Source: Caenorhabditis remanei
Taxonomy: Eukaryota > Nematoda > Chromadorea > Rhabditida > Rhabditidae
Assembly: GCF_010183535.1 (NCBI RefSeq)
Contig: NC_071329.1
Location: forward strand, 17,312,879-17,376,878
DNA length: 64,000 nt
Reading direction: 5' to 3'
Part shown: in pieces, positions 44,932 through 57,514 of the stretch
How positions within the stretch are numbered: the first letter of the stretch is position 1
Layout of the letters: the number at the start of each line of letters is the position of its first letter
Notes under the pieces: generated by a model
What the model was told of the DNA's origin: nothing
What the model saw: only the letters and a program-made list of their open reading frames with translations
Database searches by the model: none
Position numbers and translations under genes: made by a program

Positions 44932-47476
44932 ATGGCCGATCCAGAAAAACAATTCGAGTGCAATATTTGTCACAAGTCATTCCCTTCCCTCTACGGTACT
45001 ATTTTAGAATAATTTTAGAATAAAAATGTTTTTTTTTTCAATTTTCAGCTCTCAACAGTCATAAAGTAATTCACACAGGAGAAAGACCATTCGTTTGTGA
45101 TATCTGTGGCTCCAATTTCAGTTTCAGCTCTAATTTGAGCAGACATCGATTGATTCATTTTGAAAAAACACCGAAAACACCGAAAAGTAGTCACAACACG
45201 CCAAAGAATTTGTAAGATTCGCTGTTTTTAATCTGAAATTTTCTGCGTCTCTCGCCTCGCCGCACTCTCTCGCCTCCCCTACTCAAAATTGAAAGCGGGC
45301 GCGGAAAAAGCTAATTTCGCCCGTTCTGAAAAGTGCAAAAACCAGTTTTCTGGTTGTTCACGGTCTATGTGAAGCTTCATACCGTTTTTTTGTTGTCAAA
45401 ATCATTGAAAATTTGTGAAATTTTCATAAAAGTCACCGTCAGATCCCAGGTTTCCTCTATTTTGTTTCTGAAAATTTGCTTTACAACGCGTCAAAGGGAC
45501 GCTAGATTTGACAAATCTGGTTTCTGGTCCAAAAATAGTCAAAAGTCGATTCCGAATTAAAAAAAAAACGTCAAAGGCAAAATTTCGCTCCAGAGCGCGT
45601 CAAAAGTACGCCAGATCCGACAAATTGTGATTCTTGTTCAAAAGTCGCTCCAGAATCTATTTTCGTGAAAAACGCGTCAACGGCACCCCAGCCACTTGAA
45701 AATTTGTTAAAAATCGTCAATTTCAAGTAGAAATGCCACTTTTCACGAAATTTCGCTCCAGAGCGCGTCAAAGGCACGCCCTGGGATTAGTTGAAACTGG
45801 TATTTTTCAAAGTAAAAAACGTCTTTTTCTATAGTGTTTCACTGCTAAATGCATCAATGCACCAGTAAGCGATTTCAGCTGTTTTGGTTGACAAAATGCT
45901 GTTTTTAAAGATTTTTTCTAAAAAACGCGTCAACGGCACCCCAGACACTTGAAAATTTGTTGAAATTGACAAATTGTGATTCTGGACGACAAAAAACAGT
46001 GAAAAATATGAGATATGAGAACAAAAACAAACGATTTTGAAAAAAAATTCCACTGAAAATTTTTTCTTTTCCTTTCAATCGGCGCCACCTCTAGCCGATT
46101 TCGGGTGGAAAATGAGAATTACAGACGGAAAATCACATAATTTTTCCCGCCGCCCAGCAATTTCACTTGAATGTCATCCTTTTCAGGGGTCGCAGAAAAT
46201 CGGCGGGAGCCGTTTCGACACCAAAACCAAGGAAAAAACGATCGAAGGCAGCGCCGTCAAAGAGATCTCAGCAGGAAGAAGAGGATTTGGAAGCGATGGA
46301 TGATGACAACGACTTGGAGTATCCATCAGGAATCAATTCAGAAAAAACTGAAAATCCCGGAGACATAGATCAAGATGAAACTGAAGAAAAGCCGCTTCTG
46401 ATACTTGCCCCGCCCCCAAAAAAGAGTAAAATCAATACTCCAACGATCAAAACTGAAAATCCAATCGTTCATGATTTGATGCCTTTTCTGGATCTCTCGA
46501 CATTATTCCCAGTTTCATCAGCTTCACAAGAAAGAGTTTTCGATATGGAATCGTCTAATTCTCAAATCGGAAATGTCTCAAGTAGTTCATCGAATACGAA
46601 TAAACCACAATTTGTGAGATTTTCACTGTATTTATCACCATGATGTCAGGGCGCGATTGACGTCTGATTTTCAGCCAATTTTGGACATTTTCCACCTAAA
46701 AAACTATTTAAAAACCACGATTTTCAGTCAAATTGACCTAATTTCAGACTATTTTGAAAAATGTCGGAAATTAGCTCAATTCGACTGAAAATCGTAATTT
46801 CTTATCGATTTTAGATGAAAAATGTCTGAAATTGAAAATCGATAAAAAACTACGATTTCCAGACCAATTACGCCTATTTATAGATAATTTGCACCCAAAA
46901 ATTCGATAAAAAACCACGATTTTCAGCTACATTCAACCAATTTCATACATTTTCGCTAGCGTGCCTCAGACGCGCCCCCAGGGACTTCCCATTATCCAAA
47001 GTTTTTATGTGATTCGATTGTGCGTCAGAGGCGCGCCAGATAAATCAAAAACAGCTAAAAAGCGTCAAAGGCGTGCCAGAGCCTGTCCTAAAAATCGATA
47101 AGAAACCACTGTTTTCAGCCAATTTTGGACATTTTCCACCTAAACATCAATTAAAAACCATGATTTTCAGCCAAAATCAATCAATTTCAAAAAAATTTTA
47201 CCAAAAAATCGGTGAGAAATCACGATTTTATGCCAAATTCAGCCAATTTTTAAATAATTTCCGTTTGAAAATCCTTACAATCAATAATTCCAGAGTTTCG
47301 ATGAAGATATCCGTCAGATTGCCCATCAATTGTCTCGTGTTGCCACCGCCCGTCCGGAATGTCATGATGCTCTGCGAGAAGTGATGTTTGGAACGATTCT
47401 TGCATTCGGAAATGGAGGATTCAATGGAAATATTGGAGAGTTCTTCAAGAAATTAAGCGATCGATACAGTAATTGA
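44932..47476 (+). CDS. Two-finger C2H2 zinc-finger protein, copy 3 (long introns)
   Basis: 278 aa from exons 44932-44995, 45049-45211, 46187-46613 and 47294-47476. Fingers [17 protein letters not shown] ... H and [17 protein letters not shown] ... H with linker HTGERPF. The middle region is shorter and has [11 protein letters not shown]. The C-terminal block [20 protein letters not shown] is retained. Introns 2 (975 nt) and 3 (680 nt) are far larger than in copies 1-2 and are filled with degenerate GCGTCAAAGGCRCGCC-like repeats. Its finger recognition residues differ clearly from copies 1-2. Confidence 0.8.
45450..47090. repeat. GCGTCAAAGGCACGCC motif cluster in copy-3 introns
   Basis: At least eight variants, such as CGCGTCAAAGGGACGC (about 45487), GCGCGTCAAAGGCACGCC (about 45764), CGCGTCAACGGCACCCCAG (about 45672 and 45925), CGTCAGAGGCGCGCCAG (about 47022) and GCGTCAAAGGCGTGCCAG (about 47060). 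They lie in both long introns. The same motif occurs as an inverted pair in the BTB gene intron at 54425-54545. Confidence 0.6.
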
Positions 47477-47734
47477 TTGATCGTTATTTTAATTTTATCT
47501 TGTTATTATTTGCACATTCTGTTCCATTCTGTTGTTACTAAAAATTTTGTCAATTTTAATTTAAAACTGAAAAAAAACGAATTTCAGTGACATTCTTCTC
47601 TCCGAAAATTGCAGTTTTGAGGCAAAAAATCATCAATTTTGTCTCAAAAATGGCAAAATGCGATGTAATTTTCTGTAATGTTTTTAAAGTTTTGTTCATA
47701 GATTTTCCTTTTTTTCTTTACTTTTTCAATTGAA

Positions 47735-48055
47735 CACAGGGTCTAGGGTTGAGTAGTGAAATCGTATGCGCTCCACTAGACATTGGCGGCAAATTCAAAT
47801 TTTAATTTTTGCAATTCGCTGTTTCACTGTGGCATTTTGATACGCAGCTTAATCGACCACTTTTTGAGCCGATTTATGCCAGTTTTCCCGCATTTTTGGC
47901 CAGTTTTTCGACTGCCTCGCATATTTTCAAGATCAATTCTATTAAATAAAGTAATAAAATTTTTAAATATAAAATTTATTTTGAATTTCGCGCTAAAATT
48001 TCAGCTGATTTCAGCGGAGCGCGTTTATTTTCACTACTCATCCTGAGACCCTGTG
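47735..48055. mobile_element. 321-bp MITE, copy 2 (within duplication unit 2)
   Basis: Identical coordinates relative to unit 1, flanked again by ATTGAA; present here by segmental duplication, not by a new insertion. Confidence 0.8.
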
Positions 48056-48604
48056 ATTGAATGCCCATTAATAAACATCAAATTTAAACTCGCGCCTTTT
48101 TGAACCGTGGCCGAACTACGCGGCCGAGATTCCGACAATCGTGTAGTCCTCGTGGACGATTGCATTTATTTTTCACATTTTTCTGAAATAATTTGCGCGA
48201 TTCCCGCTACTTAGAATAGGACAATTACCAGTTAATTGTTGTTCCAGCATTGACTAATAAAGTTAGAAAATATCGATTTTTATGAAAAATGTGTAAAATT
48301 ATTATTTCGCAGCAAATTTCGCAAAAAATAAGAGCTTGCCGAAGACTGTCTTTCTGTAGAAATTGATTAATTTTTCTTGATTTCATTCTCAAAACTCCCT
48401 GTCCAGGCTTCGATTTCGTTTCAATATTTTAGTTTTTCGAATCAACAACCGAAATTTTCCTTTTCTGTTGAAAAATGCTCGTATATATCCCGATTTCCGT
48501 CAATTTTTGCTCATTGATATCTCTTCTTCGTTGTTTTTTCCCAGTTTTCTCATATTTTTTGAAAAATTTGTGAAATTTTCAGCAATAGCTCAACTTCTTC
48601 CCAA

Positions 48605-49691
48605 ATGACCAATCCATCTAAACAACTCGAGTGCGACGTTTGTCACAAAACATTCGTCCACTATTCCGGTACAATTTTAGAATAGCTTTGAGAAAATATA
48701 ACATTGACATTTTTCCAGTTCTCAAACGTCATGAAGTAGTTCACACTGGAGAAAAGCCGTTCGAATGTGACGTCTGTGGCTCCAGATTCAGTCAAAATTC
48801 AAGTTTAAACACACATCTGAGGAAACATGAAAACACTTCTCACAAATCGAAAAGCACTCGCAACACGCCAACAAATTTGTATGCTTCGTATTTTTATCCT
48901 GTATATTTACAACATAATTATTTTTTTAGGCGTCGCAAGACCAGAAAGTCGGCGAAAGCTGTTAAGAATAAGAATCGGACTGCTTCAACACCAAAAACGA
49001 AGAAAAATCGTTCGAAAACAACGCCAAAGAGATCTCGGCAAGAAGAAGAGGATTTGGAAGCGATGGATGATGACAACGACCAGTCCGAGCAACAACGAGA
49101 AATCGATTCGGAATCGGTGATCTCTTCGAATCGAGATACTGGAAATCACGGAAATGGCGATGAAGTGATCGATCTATTTGAATCGAATGAAGATAAAACT
49201 GAAGAAAAGCCGCGTCTGATGCTCGCTGCGCAGTCCAAAAGCAGTAAAATCAATACTCCGCTTATAAAATCGACACCTTTTCCCATCAAAATCGAGCAAA
49301 AAGTTCCAATCGTTCAAGCAGTCGGTGATTTGATGCCTCTTATGGACCTGTCGACATCTGCATTCCCTCCATCAGCATCACAACAGCGAATTCCCGACAT
49401 GGATATGGAGTCAGAAATTGGAAATGTTTCGAATAGTTCACCGATCAATACACCTCAATTTGTGAGATTTTCATTGTATTTATCATCTTAGAAAATCAAT
49501 TATTTCAGAGTTTCGATGAAGACATTCGTCAGATTGCCCATCAATTGTCTCGTGTTGCCACCGCCCGTCCGGAATGTCATGATGCTCTGCGTGAAGTGAT
49601 GTTCGGAACGATTCTTGCATTCGGAAATGGAGGATTCAATGACAATGTTGGAGAGTTCTTCAAGAAATTAAGCGACCGATATAATAATTGA
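48605..49691 (+). CDS. Two-finger C2H2 zinc-finger protein, copy 4 (duplicate of copy 2)
   Basis: Exons 48605-48668, 48719-48878, 48930-49461 and 49509-49691; 312 aa. By eye the protein is the same as that of 43206-44292; the one coding difference noticed in the last exon (CTGCGAGAA to CTGCGTGAA, near 49592) is silent. Young duplicate with full promoter, so dosage rather than function is likely to have changed. Confidence 0.82.
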
Positions 49692-50330
49692 CTGTTTTAA
49701 TTTTAATTTTATGTTTTCTTATTGTTAAACGAATAAAAAAGCGAATTTTAGTGTCATTATCAAATTTAAACTCGCGCGTTTTTTTCAACCATGACCGAAC
49801 TACACGGCCGAGTTTCCGGCAATCGTGTAGTCCTCGTGGACGACTGTATTTATTTTTATTTTTCGCATTTTTCAGAAAAAATCAGCGAAAATTGGACAAT
49901 TCTCAATTAATTTTTGTTGAAAAATCAACTAGTAAAATTAGAAATTATCGATTTTATTTAAAACATGTATGAAAATTTTTATTTTGCAGCAATTTGTTAA
50001 ATTTTTCTTAATTTTATGCACAAAACACACTGTCCCGGCTCTGATTATGTTTCAATACTTTATATTTTCATATTTCTAAAGGCCCGGCTTCAAAAAAGAG
50101 CAAAAAATTCGACATTTTTGCAAAAAAATTCGACATTTTTGCGAAAAAAAATCAAAAAATCGCACAAAAATCGCAAAAAAAAAATTTTAAGGTAATTTAT
50201 ATCTCAATTTTCCTCATTTTTTGCTTCATTGATAGTTCTTCTTCGTTATTTCTCTCCAATTTTTCCAAAAAATTATGAATTTATACCTTCAATTTGAAAA
50301 AAAAACCAATTTTCGTAATTTTCAGCAAAA

Positions 50331-52875
50331 ATGGCCGATCCAGAAAAACAATTCGAGTGCAATATTTGTCACAAGTCATTCCCTTCCCTCTACGGTACTA
50401 TTTTAGAATAATTTTAGAATAAAAATGTTTTTTTTTTCAATTTTCAGCTCTCAACAGTCATAAAGTAATTCACACAGGAGAAAGACCATTCGTTTGTGAT
50501 ATCTGTGGCTCCAATTTCAGTTTCAGCTCTAATTTGAGCAGACATCGATTGATTCATTTTGAAAAAACACCGAAAACACCGAAAAGTAGTCACAACACGC
50601 CAAAGAATTTGTAAGATTCGCTGTTTTTAATCTGAAATTTTCTGCGTCTCTCGCCTCGCCGCACTCTCTCGCCTCCCCTACTCAAAATTGAAAGCGGGCG
50701 CGGAAAAAGCTAATTTCGCCCGTTCTGAAAAGTGCAAAAACCAGTTTTCTGGTTGTTCACGGTCTATGTGAAGCTTCATACCGTTTTTTTGTTGTCAAAA
50801 TCATTGAAAATTTGTGAAATTTTCATAAAAGTCACCGTCAGATCCCAGGTTTCCTCTATTTTGTTTCTGAAAATTTGCTTTAGAACGCGTCAAAGGGACG
50901 CTAGATTTGACAAATCTGGTTTCTGGTCCAAAAATAGTCAAAAGTCGATTCCGAATTAAAAAAAAAACGTCAAAGGCAAAATTTCGCTCCAGAGCGCGTC
51001 AAAAGTACGCCAGATCCGACAAATTGTGATTCTTGTTCAAAAGTCGCTCCAGAATCTATTTTCGTGAAAAACGCGTCAACGGCACCCCAGCCACTTGAAA
51101 ATTTGTTAAAAATCGTCAATTTCAAGTAGAAATGCCACTTTTCACGAAATTTCGCTCCAGAGCGCGTCAAAGGCACGCCCTGGTATTAGTTGAAACTGGT
51201 ATTTTTCAAAGTAAAAAACGTCTTTTTCTATAGTGTTTCACTGCTAAATGCATCAATGCACCAGTAAGCGATTTCAGCTGTTTTGGTTGACAAAATGCTG
51301 TTTTTAAAGATTTTTTCTAAAAAACGCGTCAACGGCACCCCAGACACTTGAAAATTTGTTGAAATTGACAAATTGTGATTCTGGACGACAAAAAACAGTG
51401 AAAAATATGAGATATGAGAACAAAAACAAACGATTTTGAAAAAAAATTCCACTGAAAATTTTTTCTTTTCCTTTCAATCGGCGCCACCTCTAGCCGATTT
51501 CGGGTGGAAAATGAGAATTACAGACGGAAAATCACATAATTTTTCCCGCCGCCCAGCAATTTCACTTGAATGTCATCCTTTTCAGGGGTCGCAGAAAATC
51601 GGCGGGAGCCGTTTCGACACCAAAACCAAGGAAAAAACGATCGAAGGCAGCGCCGTCAAAGAGATCTCAGCAGGAAGAAGAGGATTTGGAAGCGATGGAT
51701 GATAACAACGACTTGGAGTATCCATCAGGAATCAATTCAGAAAAAACTGAAAATCCCGGAGACATAGATCAAGATGAAACTGAAGAAAAGCCGCTTCTGA
51801 TACTTGCCCCGCCCCCAAAAAAGAGTAAAATCAATACTCCAACGATCAAAACTGAAAATCCAATCGTTCATGATTTGATGCCTTTTCTGGATCTCTCGAC
51901 ATTATTCCCAGTTTCATCAGCTTCACAAGAAAGAGTTTTCGATATGGAATCGTCTAATTCTCAAATCGGAAATGTCTCAAGTAGTTCATCGAATACGAAT
52001 AAACCACAATTTGTGAGATTTTCACTGTATTTATCACCATGATGTCAGGGCGCGATTGACGTCTGATTTTCAGCCAATTTTGGACATTTTCCACCTAAAA
52101 AACTATTTAAAAACCACGATTTTCAGTCAAATTGACCTAATTTCAGACTATTTTGAAAAATGTCGGAAATTAGCTCAATTCGACTGAAAATCGTAATTTC
52201 TTATCGATTTTAGATGAAAAATGTCTGAAATTGAAAATCGATAAAAAACTACGATTTCCAGACCAATTACGCCTATTTATAGATAATTTGCACCCAAAAA
52301 TTCGATAAAAAACCACGATTTTCAGCTACATTCAACCAATTTCATACATTTTCGCTAGCGTGCCTCAGACGCGCCCCCAGGGACTTCCCATTATCCAAAG
52401 TTTTTATGTGATTCGATTGTGCGTCAGAGGCGCGCCAGATAAATCAAAAACAGCTAAAAAGCGTCAAAGGCGTGCCAGAGCCTGTCCTAAAAATCGATAA
52501 GAAACCACTGTTTTCAGCCAATTTTGGACATTTTCCACCTAAACATCAATTAAAAACCATGATTTTCAGCCAAAATCAATCAATTTCAAAAAAATTTTAC
52601 CAAAAAATCGGTGAGAAATCACGATTTTATGCCAAATTCAGCCAATTTTTAAATAATTTCCGTTTGAAAATCCTTACAATCAATAATTCCAGAGTTTCGA
52701 TGAAGATATCCGTCAGATTGCCCATCAATTGTCTCGTGTTGCCACCGCCCGTCCGGATGCTCATGATGCTCTGCGAGAAGTGATGTTTGGAACGATTCTT
52801 GCATTCGGAAATGGAGGATTCAATGGAAATATTGGAGAGTTCTTCAAGAAATTAAGCGATCGATACAGTAATTGA
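50331..52875 (+). CDS. Two-finger C2H2 zinc-finger protein, copy 5 (duplicate of copy 3)
   Basis: Exons 50331-50394, 50448-50610, 51586-52012 and 52693-52875; 278 aa. It differs from copy 3 at two visible coding places: the acidic patch reads EAMDDNND instead of EAMDDDND (near 51703), and in the C-terminal block RPEC becomes RPDA (near 52757). The second replaces two residues that are invariant in the other four copies, so this copy is beginning to diverge. Confidence 0.8.
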
Positions 52876-53282
52876 TTGATCGTTATTTTAATTTTATCTT
52901 GTTATTATTTGCACATTCTGTTCCATTCTGTTGTTACTAAAAATTTTGTCAATTTTAATTTAAAACTGAAAAAAAAACGAATTTCAGTGACATTCTTCTC
53001 TCCGAAAATTGCAGTTTTGAGGCAAAAAATCATCAATTTTGTCTCAAAAATGGCAAAATGCGATGAAAGTTCAGTTATTCATGCTGAACTCATCCAAAAA
53101 CATCGAATTTCAGCTGTTTTCACAAATTGTATCATTTTCAGCACGAAAAATTGCGTTTTTTCAGTCAAAAATCGATGGAAACAGCTGAAATTATGAGTAT
53201 TAATACAAAAATAATCGCAAATTGAACAAGAAAAAGACATAAATACATGAAAATATTAAAATAAGCATCAAATTAATAGAAA
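52876..53282. other. Intergenic between zinc-finger cluster and BTB genes
   Basis: Includes the end of duplication unit 2 (53065). The remainder is A/T-rich and shows no recognisable gene or repeat. Confidence 0.5.
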
Positions 53283-55885
53283 TTATTGATTTTTGTCGGT
53301 CAGTGGACCTTTTCTGTACAAAAATGATATCATTCTGAATTGGAGACTTCCGATGAAAATCTTATTGTTATTATCTTCCGAAAGTGTCGCGAAGTCTCTG
53401 ATAGTCTTGTCGTGAATTGAGGAGCGCCAGTGGATCTTGTTTTTAGGCAAAGCGGCTGAAAACGTAAAAATTGAGAACTCTATAAACACGGCACGGGTCT
53501 TGCAACCGCGCTCTACCGAAATCGAAGAAAATAGTGTGCGAAATTGAGAGACTCAGAGAAAAAGAGACATTTCTCAAGGGGATTTCGGTAGAGCGCAGTT
53601 GTAACAACTGCAACGCACCCATGACCTCCACAACATCAATTTTTCCGTGTTTTCAGTAAAAAAATGTTTAAAAACGCGATTTTCACTTAAAAATTGCTGG
53701 AAAATAGAGTTTTTGCTATTGAAATGTCGAAAAATGCCCTCAAAATGACGTTTTTCAAGCAAAACTAGTTTTTTTCGACTAAAAATTGCTCAAAATGCTC
53801 CGAAAATGGTTTTTCATCGACCAAAATGAAGGAAAACGCCAAAAATTGCAATTTTTGGTCTGAAACTTGTATTTTTCAGCTCAAATATAATGCAAATTCT
53901 AGTTTTTTGACTGAAAATTGCATAAAATTGACGAAAATTTTCAAAAAATAAGGCTTTTTCAGTCAAAAATCGCTGGAAAATAGTCAAAGTTATCACTGAA
54001 ACAACGGGAAAATTGAGGCTCATGAAATGCCACGGAGCCAAATTTCCTCACTGAAATAGATATCGAAGGCGTGTTTATTCTTTTCAACGAATTCCGCAGC
54101 ATTGATGGAATGGAACACTTTTCCCCAGTTCCTCATGTTGTACCAGATGACGACTACTGGCTGAAATTAATTCGTTTCAACTTATATGGAACGTGACCTA
54201 TATCATTGAAAAGTAGAGAATACGCCGATTCCAAATATATATTCACTTTTGTCCTCGACGTCTGGTATTTGAGAAAAAAACAAGATCAAAGTTCTGTAAA
54301 GTGACAAATTATTACCTTATTGCCTTTTTCTAGCCCAAATTGCAAAAAAAATTCAAAAAAACACCACTCTGAAAAAAGTGGCTAAAAATCGCTTATTTTA
54401 CATATAATTCCAGTTTTTGGATTTAAAAACGCGTCAAAGGTGCGCCAGACAACCAATTTCTCTTTAAAAACGAGTGAAAATAAGTTTAAAAATCCAAAAG
54501 TCCGAGAAAAAGTCTGCTGTCTGGCGCACCTTTGACGCGTTTTTAAAATCAAAAACTGAAAATTGATGAAAAATATCCTATTTTTTCCCACAATTTGATA
54601 TGAGAATGGTGAACTTTCGAATATTTTGTGCAATTTGGGCTAGAAAAAAGGCAACAATTGCAATAGAGCTTTGACCTCGTTTTTTCTCAAATACCAGGCC
54701 TCGAGGGCAAAAACTGAGTATATATTTGGAATTGACGTTTTTCCAGCTTTCCAATGATATAGGACACGTCCCATATCTCCACACCGACTCCATGACCTTC
54801 ACTATTAGCTCTGCACAGTCCTTACAACTGCGCTCCACCGAAATTCCCTTGAAAAATGTCTCTTTTTCTCTGAGTCTCTCATTTTGACACACTATTTTTT
54901 CGTTTTCGGTAGAGCGCGGTTGTAAGAAGCGTGACGTGCTAATAGTTAGAAGAGCGCCCAAGTGATGACTCACTTTTCTGGGACAAGCAAGTTTCTGAAC
55001 AAGCTCATTCTCGTTTTGAATCACTTGGAGAATCGGTCGATTCGCATCGATAATCCATAGTTTATCTTCACATTTTTCTACTAATAAAGGAAATCGATAA
55101 TAGTTTGCTTCTCGACTAATTTCTTTCAATTCTCTCTCCGATTCCGGAAGATCGATGAGTCCGTCAGTGTGAATATAGTTTAGAATAAATTGGAATTGGG
55201 TCGGCGATCGATCGAAGAATATTGGATATCCGTCATTCTGCTGTAAATTTCAAGTATTCCCGGGTACTTGGCGCCAAAATTCAAATTTCGATTTTTTCGA
55301 ATTTTTTTTTGCAAAAATCATCAAAAATTGTCCCATTTTCGATGAAAAATTGAAATTTTTGAAGCCAGGCCTTTCCGGGCCTTGACAAGTATGAAAATTG
55401 ACTGAATTTGGCTGAAAATCGTCGTTTTTATCGATTTTTCGGTGGAAAATGTTTAAAATTGGCTGAATTTGGCTGAACATCATGGATTTTAATTGATTTT
55501 GACATTTTCTACCTAAAAATCGTCAAAAAAACACGATTTTCAGCCAATTCTAAACATTTTCCACCGAAAAATCGATAAAAACTACGATTTTCAGCCAAAT
55601 TCAGCAAAATTTTATTCGTCTCGGCATATTAGCTCAGCATAGCTCTTACAACAGCGCTCCACCGAAATTCCCTTTAGAAATGTCCCTTTTTCTCTGATCC
55701 TATCAATTTCGCACACTATTTTCTTCGGTTTCGGTAGAGCGCGGTTGTAAGAAGTGTGCCGAGCTTATACAAGAAACCACCTTTTGTGTCTCAGCGGCGA
55801 GTCGACTTCCCGACGCTTTCTCCATTAATGTGATCTTATCTGTACGGAAAATAGTGCCGCCGATATCGAATTCCACTTTTGGCAT
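53283..55885 (-). CDS. BTB/POZ (KCTD-type T1) domain protein, copy 1
   Basis: 217 aa from exons 55885-55781, 55240-54974, 54160-54052 and 53455-53283. It starts MPKVEFDIGGTIFRTDKITL, the classic first strand of a T1/BTB fold, and continues FFDRSPTQFQFILNYIHTDG and LPESERELKEISREANYYRF, the remaining BTB helices. The C-terminal half (VVVIWYNMRNWGKVFHS ...) is shared only with the neighbour at 57515. Such nematode BTB proteins are likely CUL3 ubiquitin-ligase adaptors or oligomerisation factors; that is family inference. A splice-acceptor-like pyrimidine/AG sits near the ATG, compatible with trans-splicing. Introns 1 and 2 are swollen by foldback repeats. Confidence 0.78.
53480..53610. repeat. 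GCGCTCTACC palindromic element in BTB copy-1 intron 3
   Basis: Arms TTGCAACCGCGCTCTACCG and GGTAGAGCGCAGTTGTAAC. Confidence 0.75.
54178..54945. repeat. PIF/Harbinger-like foldback plus GCGCTCTACC element in BTB intron 2
   Basis: 54178-54806 is a full-length-like relative of 18274-18864 (arms with CCAAATATATATTC and CCTCGAGG). It encloses an inverted pair of AAAAACGCGTCAAAGGTGCG motifs. 54808-54945 is a GCGCTCTACC element inserted immediately at its right end. Confidence 0.7.
55252..55768. repeat. CCGGGCC foldback and GCGCTCTACC element in BTB intron 1
   Basis: 55252-55392 has CAAGTATTCCCGGGTACTTG and GGGCCTTGACAAGTAT ends. 55628-55768 is a palindromic GCGCTCCACC/GGTAGAGCGC element. Between them are repeated TTTTCAGCCAA phrases. 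Confidence 0.65.
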
Positions 55886-56231
55886 CTTGAAAACTGGAAA
55901 TTTATTCATAGAATTATGTAAAACCAAAAATAAAGGCAAAAACCGATAACTTTTCGCAAAAGCTTCGCGTTTTTCGTCCTTTGATAAGAAGTAAACCAAT
56001 TAATACTTGTTAACAAAGAGAAAACTCTACAAATTCTAGTTTTTAATCGAAAAATCGTCAAGAATCGATCCCAATTGGCGCCATACTTCTGGAAAATGAG
56101 TGCAAAAATGAAATTAATTCTTTGTCCACGAGGACTACACGGCTGTCGGGAACTCGACCCCACAGTTCGGCCAGGGTCTCAAAAGCGCGGGAATTTGAAT
56201 TTTCCATCGGACCTCGCGGATTCCGAGTAAA

Positions 56232-56552
56232 CACAGGGTCTCGGGATGAGTAGTGAAAATAAACGCGCTCCGCTGAAATCAGCTAAAATTTTAGCGCGAA
56301 ATTCAAAATAATATTTTTATTTTAAAACTTTATTTCTTTATTTAATAGAATTGATCTTGAAAATATGCGAGGCAGTCGAAAAACTGGCCAAAAATGCGGA
56401 AAAACAGACATAAATCGGCTCAAAAAGTGATCGATTAAGCTGCGTATCAAAGTGCCACAGTGAAACAGCGAATTGAAAAAATTAAAATTTGAATTTACCG
56501 CCAATGTCTAGTGGAGCGCATACGATTTCACTACTCACACCTAGACCCTGTG
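56232..56552. mobile_element. 321-bp MITE, copy 3 (inverted)
   Basis: Same length and CACAGGGTCT ends as 42335-42655 but in the opposite orientation, flanked by its own AGTAAA duplication (56226-56231, 56553-56558). Independent insertion. Confidence 0.8.
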
Positions 56553-56754
56553 AGTAAAACGTGAACAAAGAACGTCAGTCATGTGTTAAACTTCCATAAT
56601 ATTCTTCAAAGAACAGTGAAAAAAATGTACAAAAATAAAGCTACATAAAAATGATCAATTTACAGAAGAAAACCATTGATTTTCAGAAGGATGAGTATGA
56701 TAGTACATGAAATTAGCGACTATAAAGAGAAATAATTTTTTTTTAATTGTTACT

Positions 56755-56860
56755 CGAAAACATCAATAAATGGAATACACAGTCCTTCAAAGTGATAATC
56801 CGCGACGGAGCGAGATTGCGACGATCGCTGGCGCGATTCTCGTTTTTCAGCTTAAAACCC
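56755..56860 (+). pseudogene. Inverted fragment of a BTB last exon
   Basis: CACAGTCCTTCAAAGTGATA followed by GCTGGCGCG and TCGTTTTTCAG is a plus-strand match to the 3' coding end of the minus-strand gene at 57515-58377 (ATTCCACAGTCCTTCAAAG region). Only about 100 bases survive. Confidence 0.5.
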
Positions 56861-57514
56861 AATTTTTCACCGATTTCTCGAAATTTCAGCGTTTTCGCTG
56901 GTTCAAAAGAAGTAACAAATGTTCTGCGGACAAAAATACATCGTTTGAGTGTAACCTTCTCTCACATTGTCGAAAAATAAAAAAGTTGAAAGACTTTAAA
57001 GAAAATCAACTGAAAAGACCATTTTTTGCCACTTTCAGAAGGAATACGAAAAAATTGAGTGATTTCATTTGTTCTCGTTTAGTAACATTTATGAAGATGA
57101 CTGTTGCGAACATTTTAAGCCTAAATACGTGTTATAATATTCAGAACTGGAATTATTGAATCAATTTTTAAGTTCAACTTTTTTCCAAAAATTCTGTTTT
57201 TTGTTAATTTTTTGGTCTAGAAGTACTTGAAAGGCTTCAAAAGAGCATAACAGCAACTGGAAAGACTTAATTAGCAGGAGAAATGCACTTTTTATTGAAA
57301 ATTTGAGAGTTTTTTGTTTCTCCAAAAAAAAATAAAACTGACTTTTTGGCGTTGAAAAGCTGTATATCATGGTTTGATGGGCACATATTCACTTCTACAC
57401 CTTTTTTTTCGACTAATTCACTCGTTTTATTATAGAACTCGGTAATTTTGCTCGCAAGCTCAATTAATTGAATTTCGGGTTACTGTAGAATTTAAAGGGA
57501 GGCGACGCAAAACT

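Larger units (their letters stand above)
42270..47665. repeat. 5.4-kb tandem duplication, unit 1
   Basis: Carries two zinc-finger genes plus a 321-bp MITE and is almost identical to 47670-53065. It starts at TTTCTGTAATG and ends at GGCAAAATGCGATG. Differences seen by eye are few (single bases near 42711, 45484, 45784, 46303 and 47357, and small run-length changes). Confidence 0.9.
47670..53065. repeat. 5.4-kb tandem duplication, unit 2
   Basis: Direct copy of 42270-47665, joined to unit 1 by about four filler bases (TAAT, 47666-47669) between GCGATG and TTTCTG. Offset changes from 5400 to 5399 at a one-base deletion near 48107. Confidence 0.9.
55886..57514. other. Spacer between the two BTB genes
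   Basis: Contains a solo GTCCACGAGGACTACACGG arm (about 56126), a 321-bp MITE (56232-56552) and a BTB-gene fragment (56755-56860). The rest is unassigned A/T-rich DNA. Confidence 0.55.

Noticed and set aside
46037..46368. Alternative-frame ORFs over zinc-finger exon 3
   Set aside because: Shadow frames of the basic/acidic region; the spliced frame is supported by all five paralogues.
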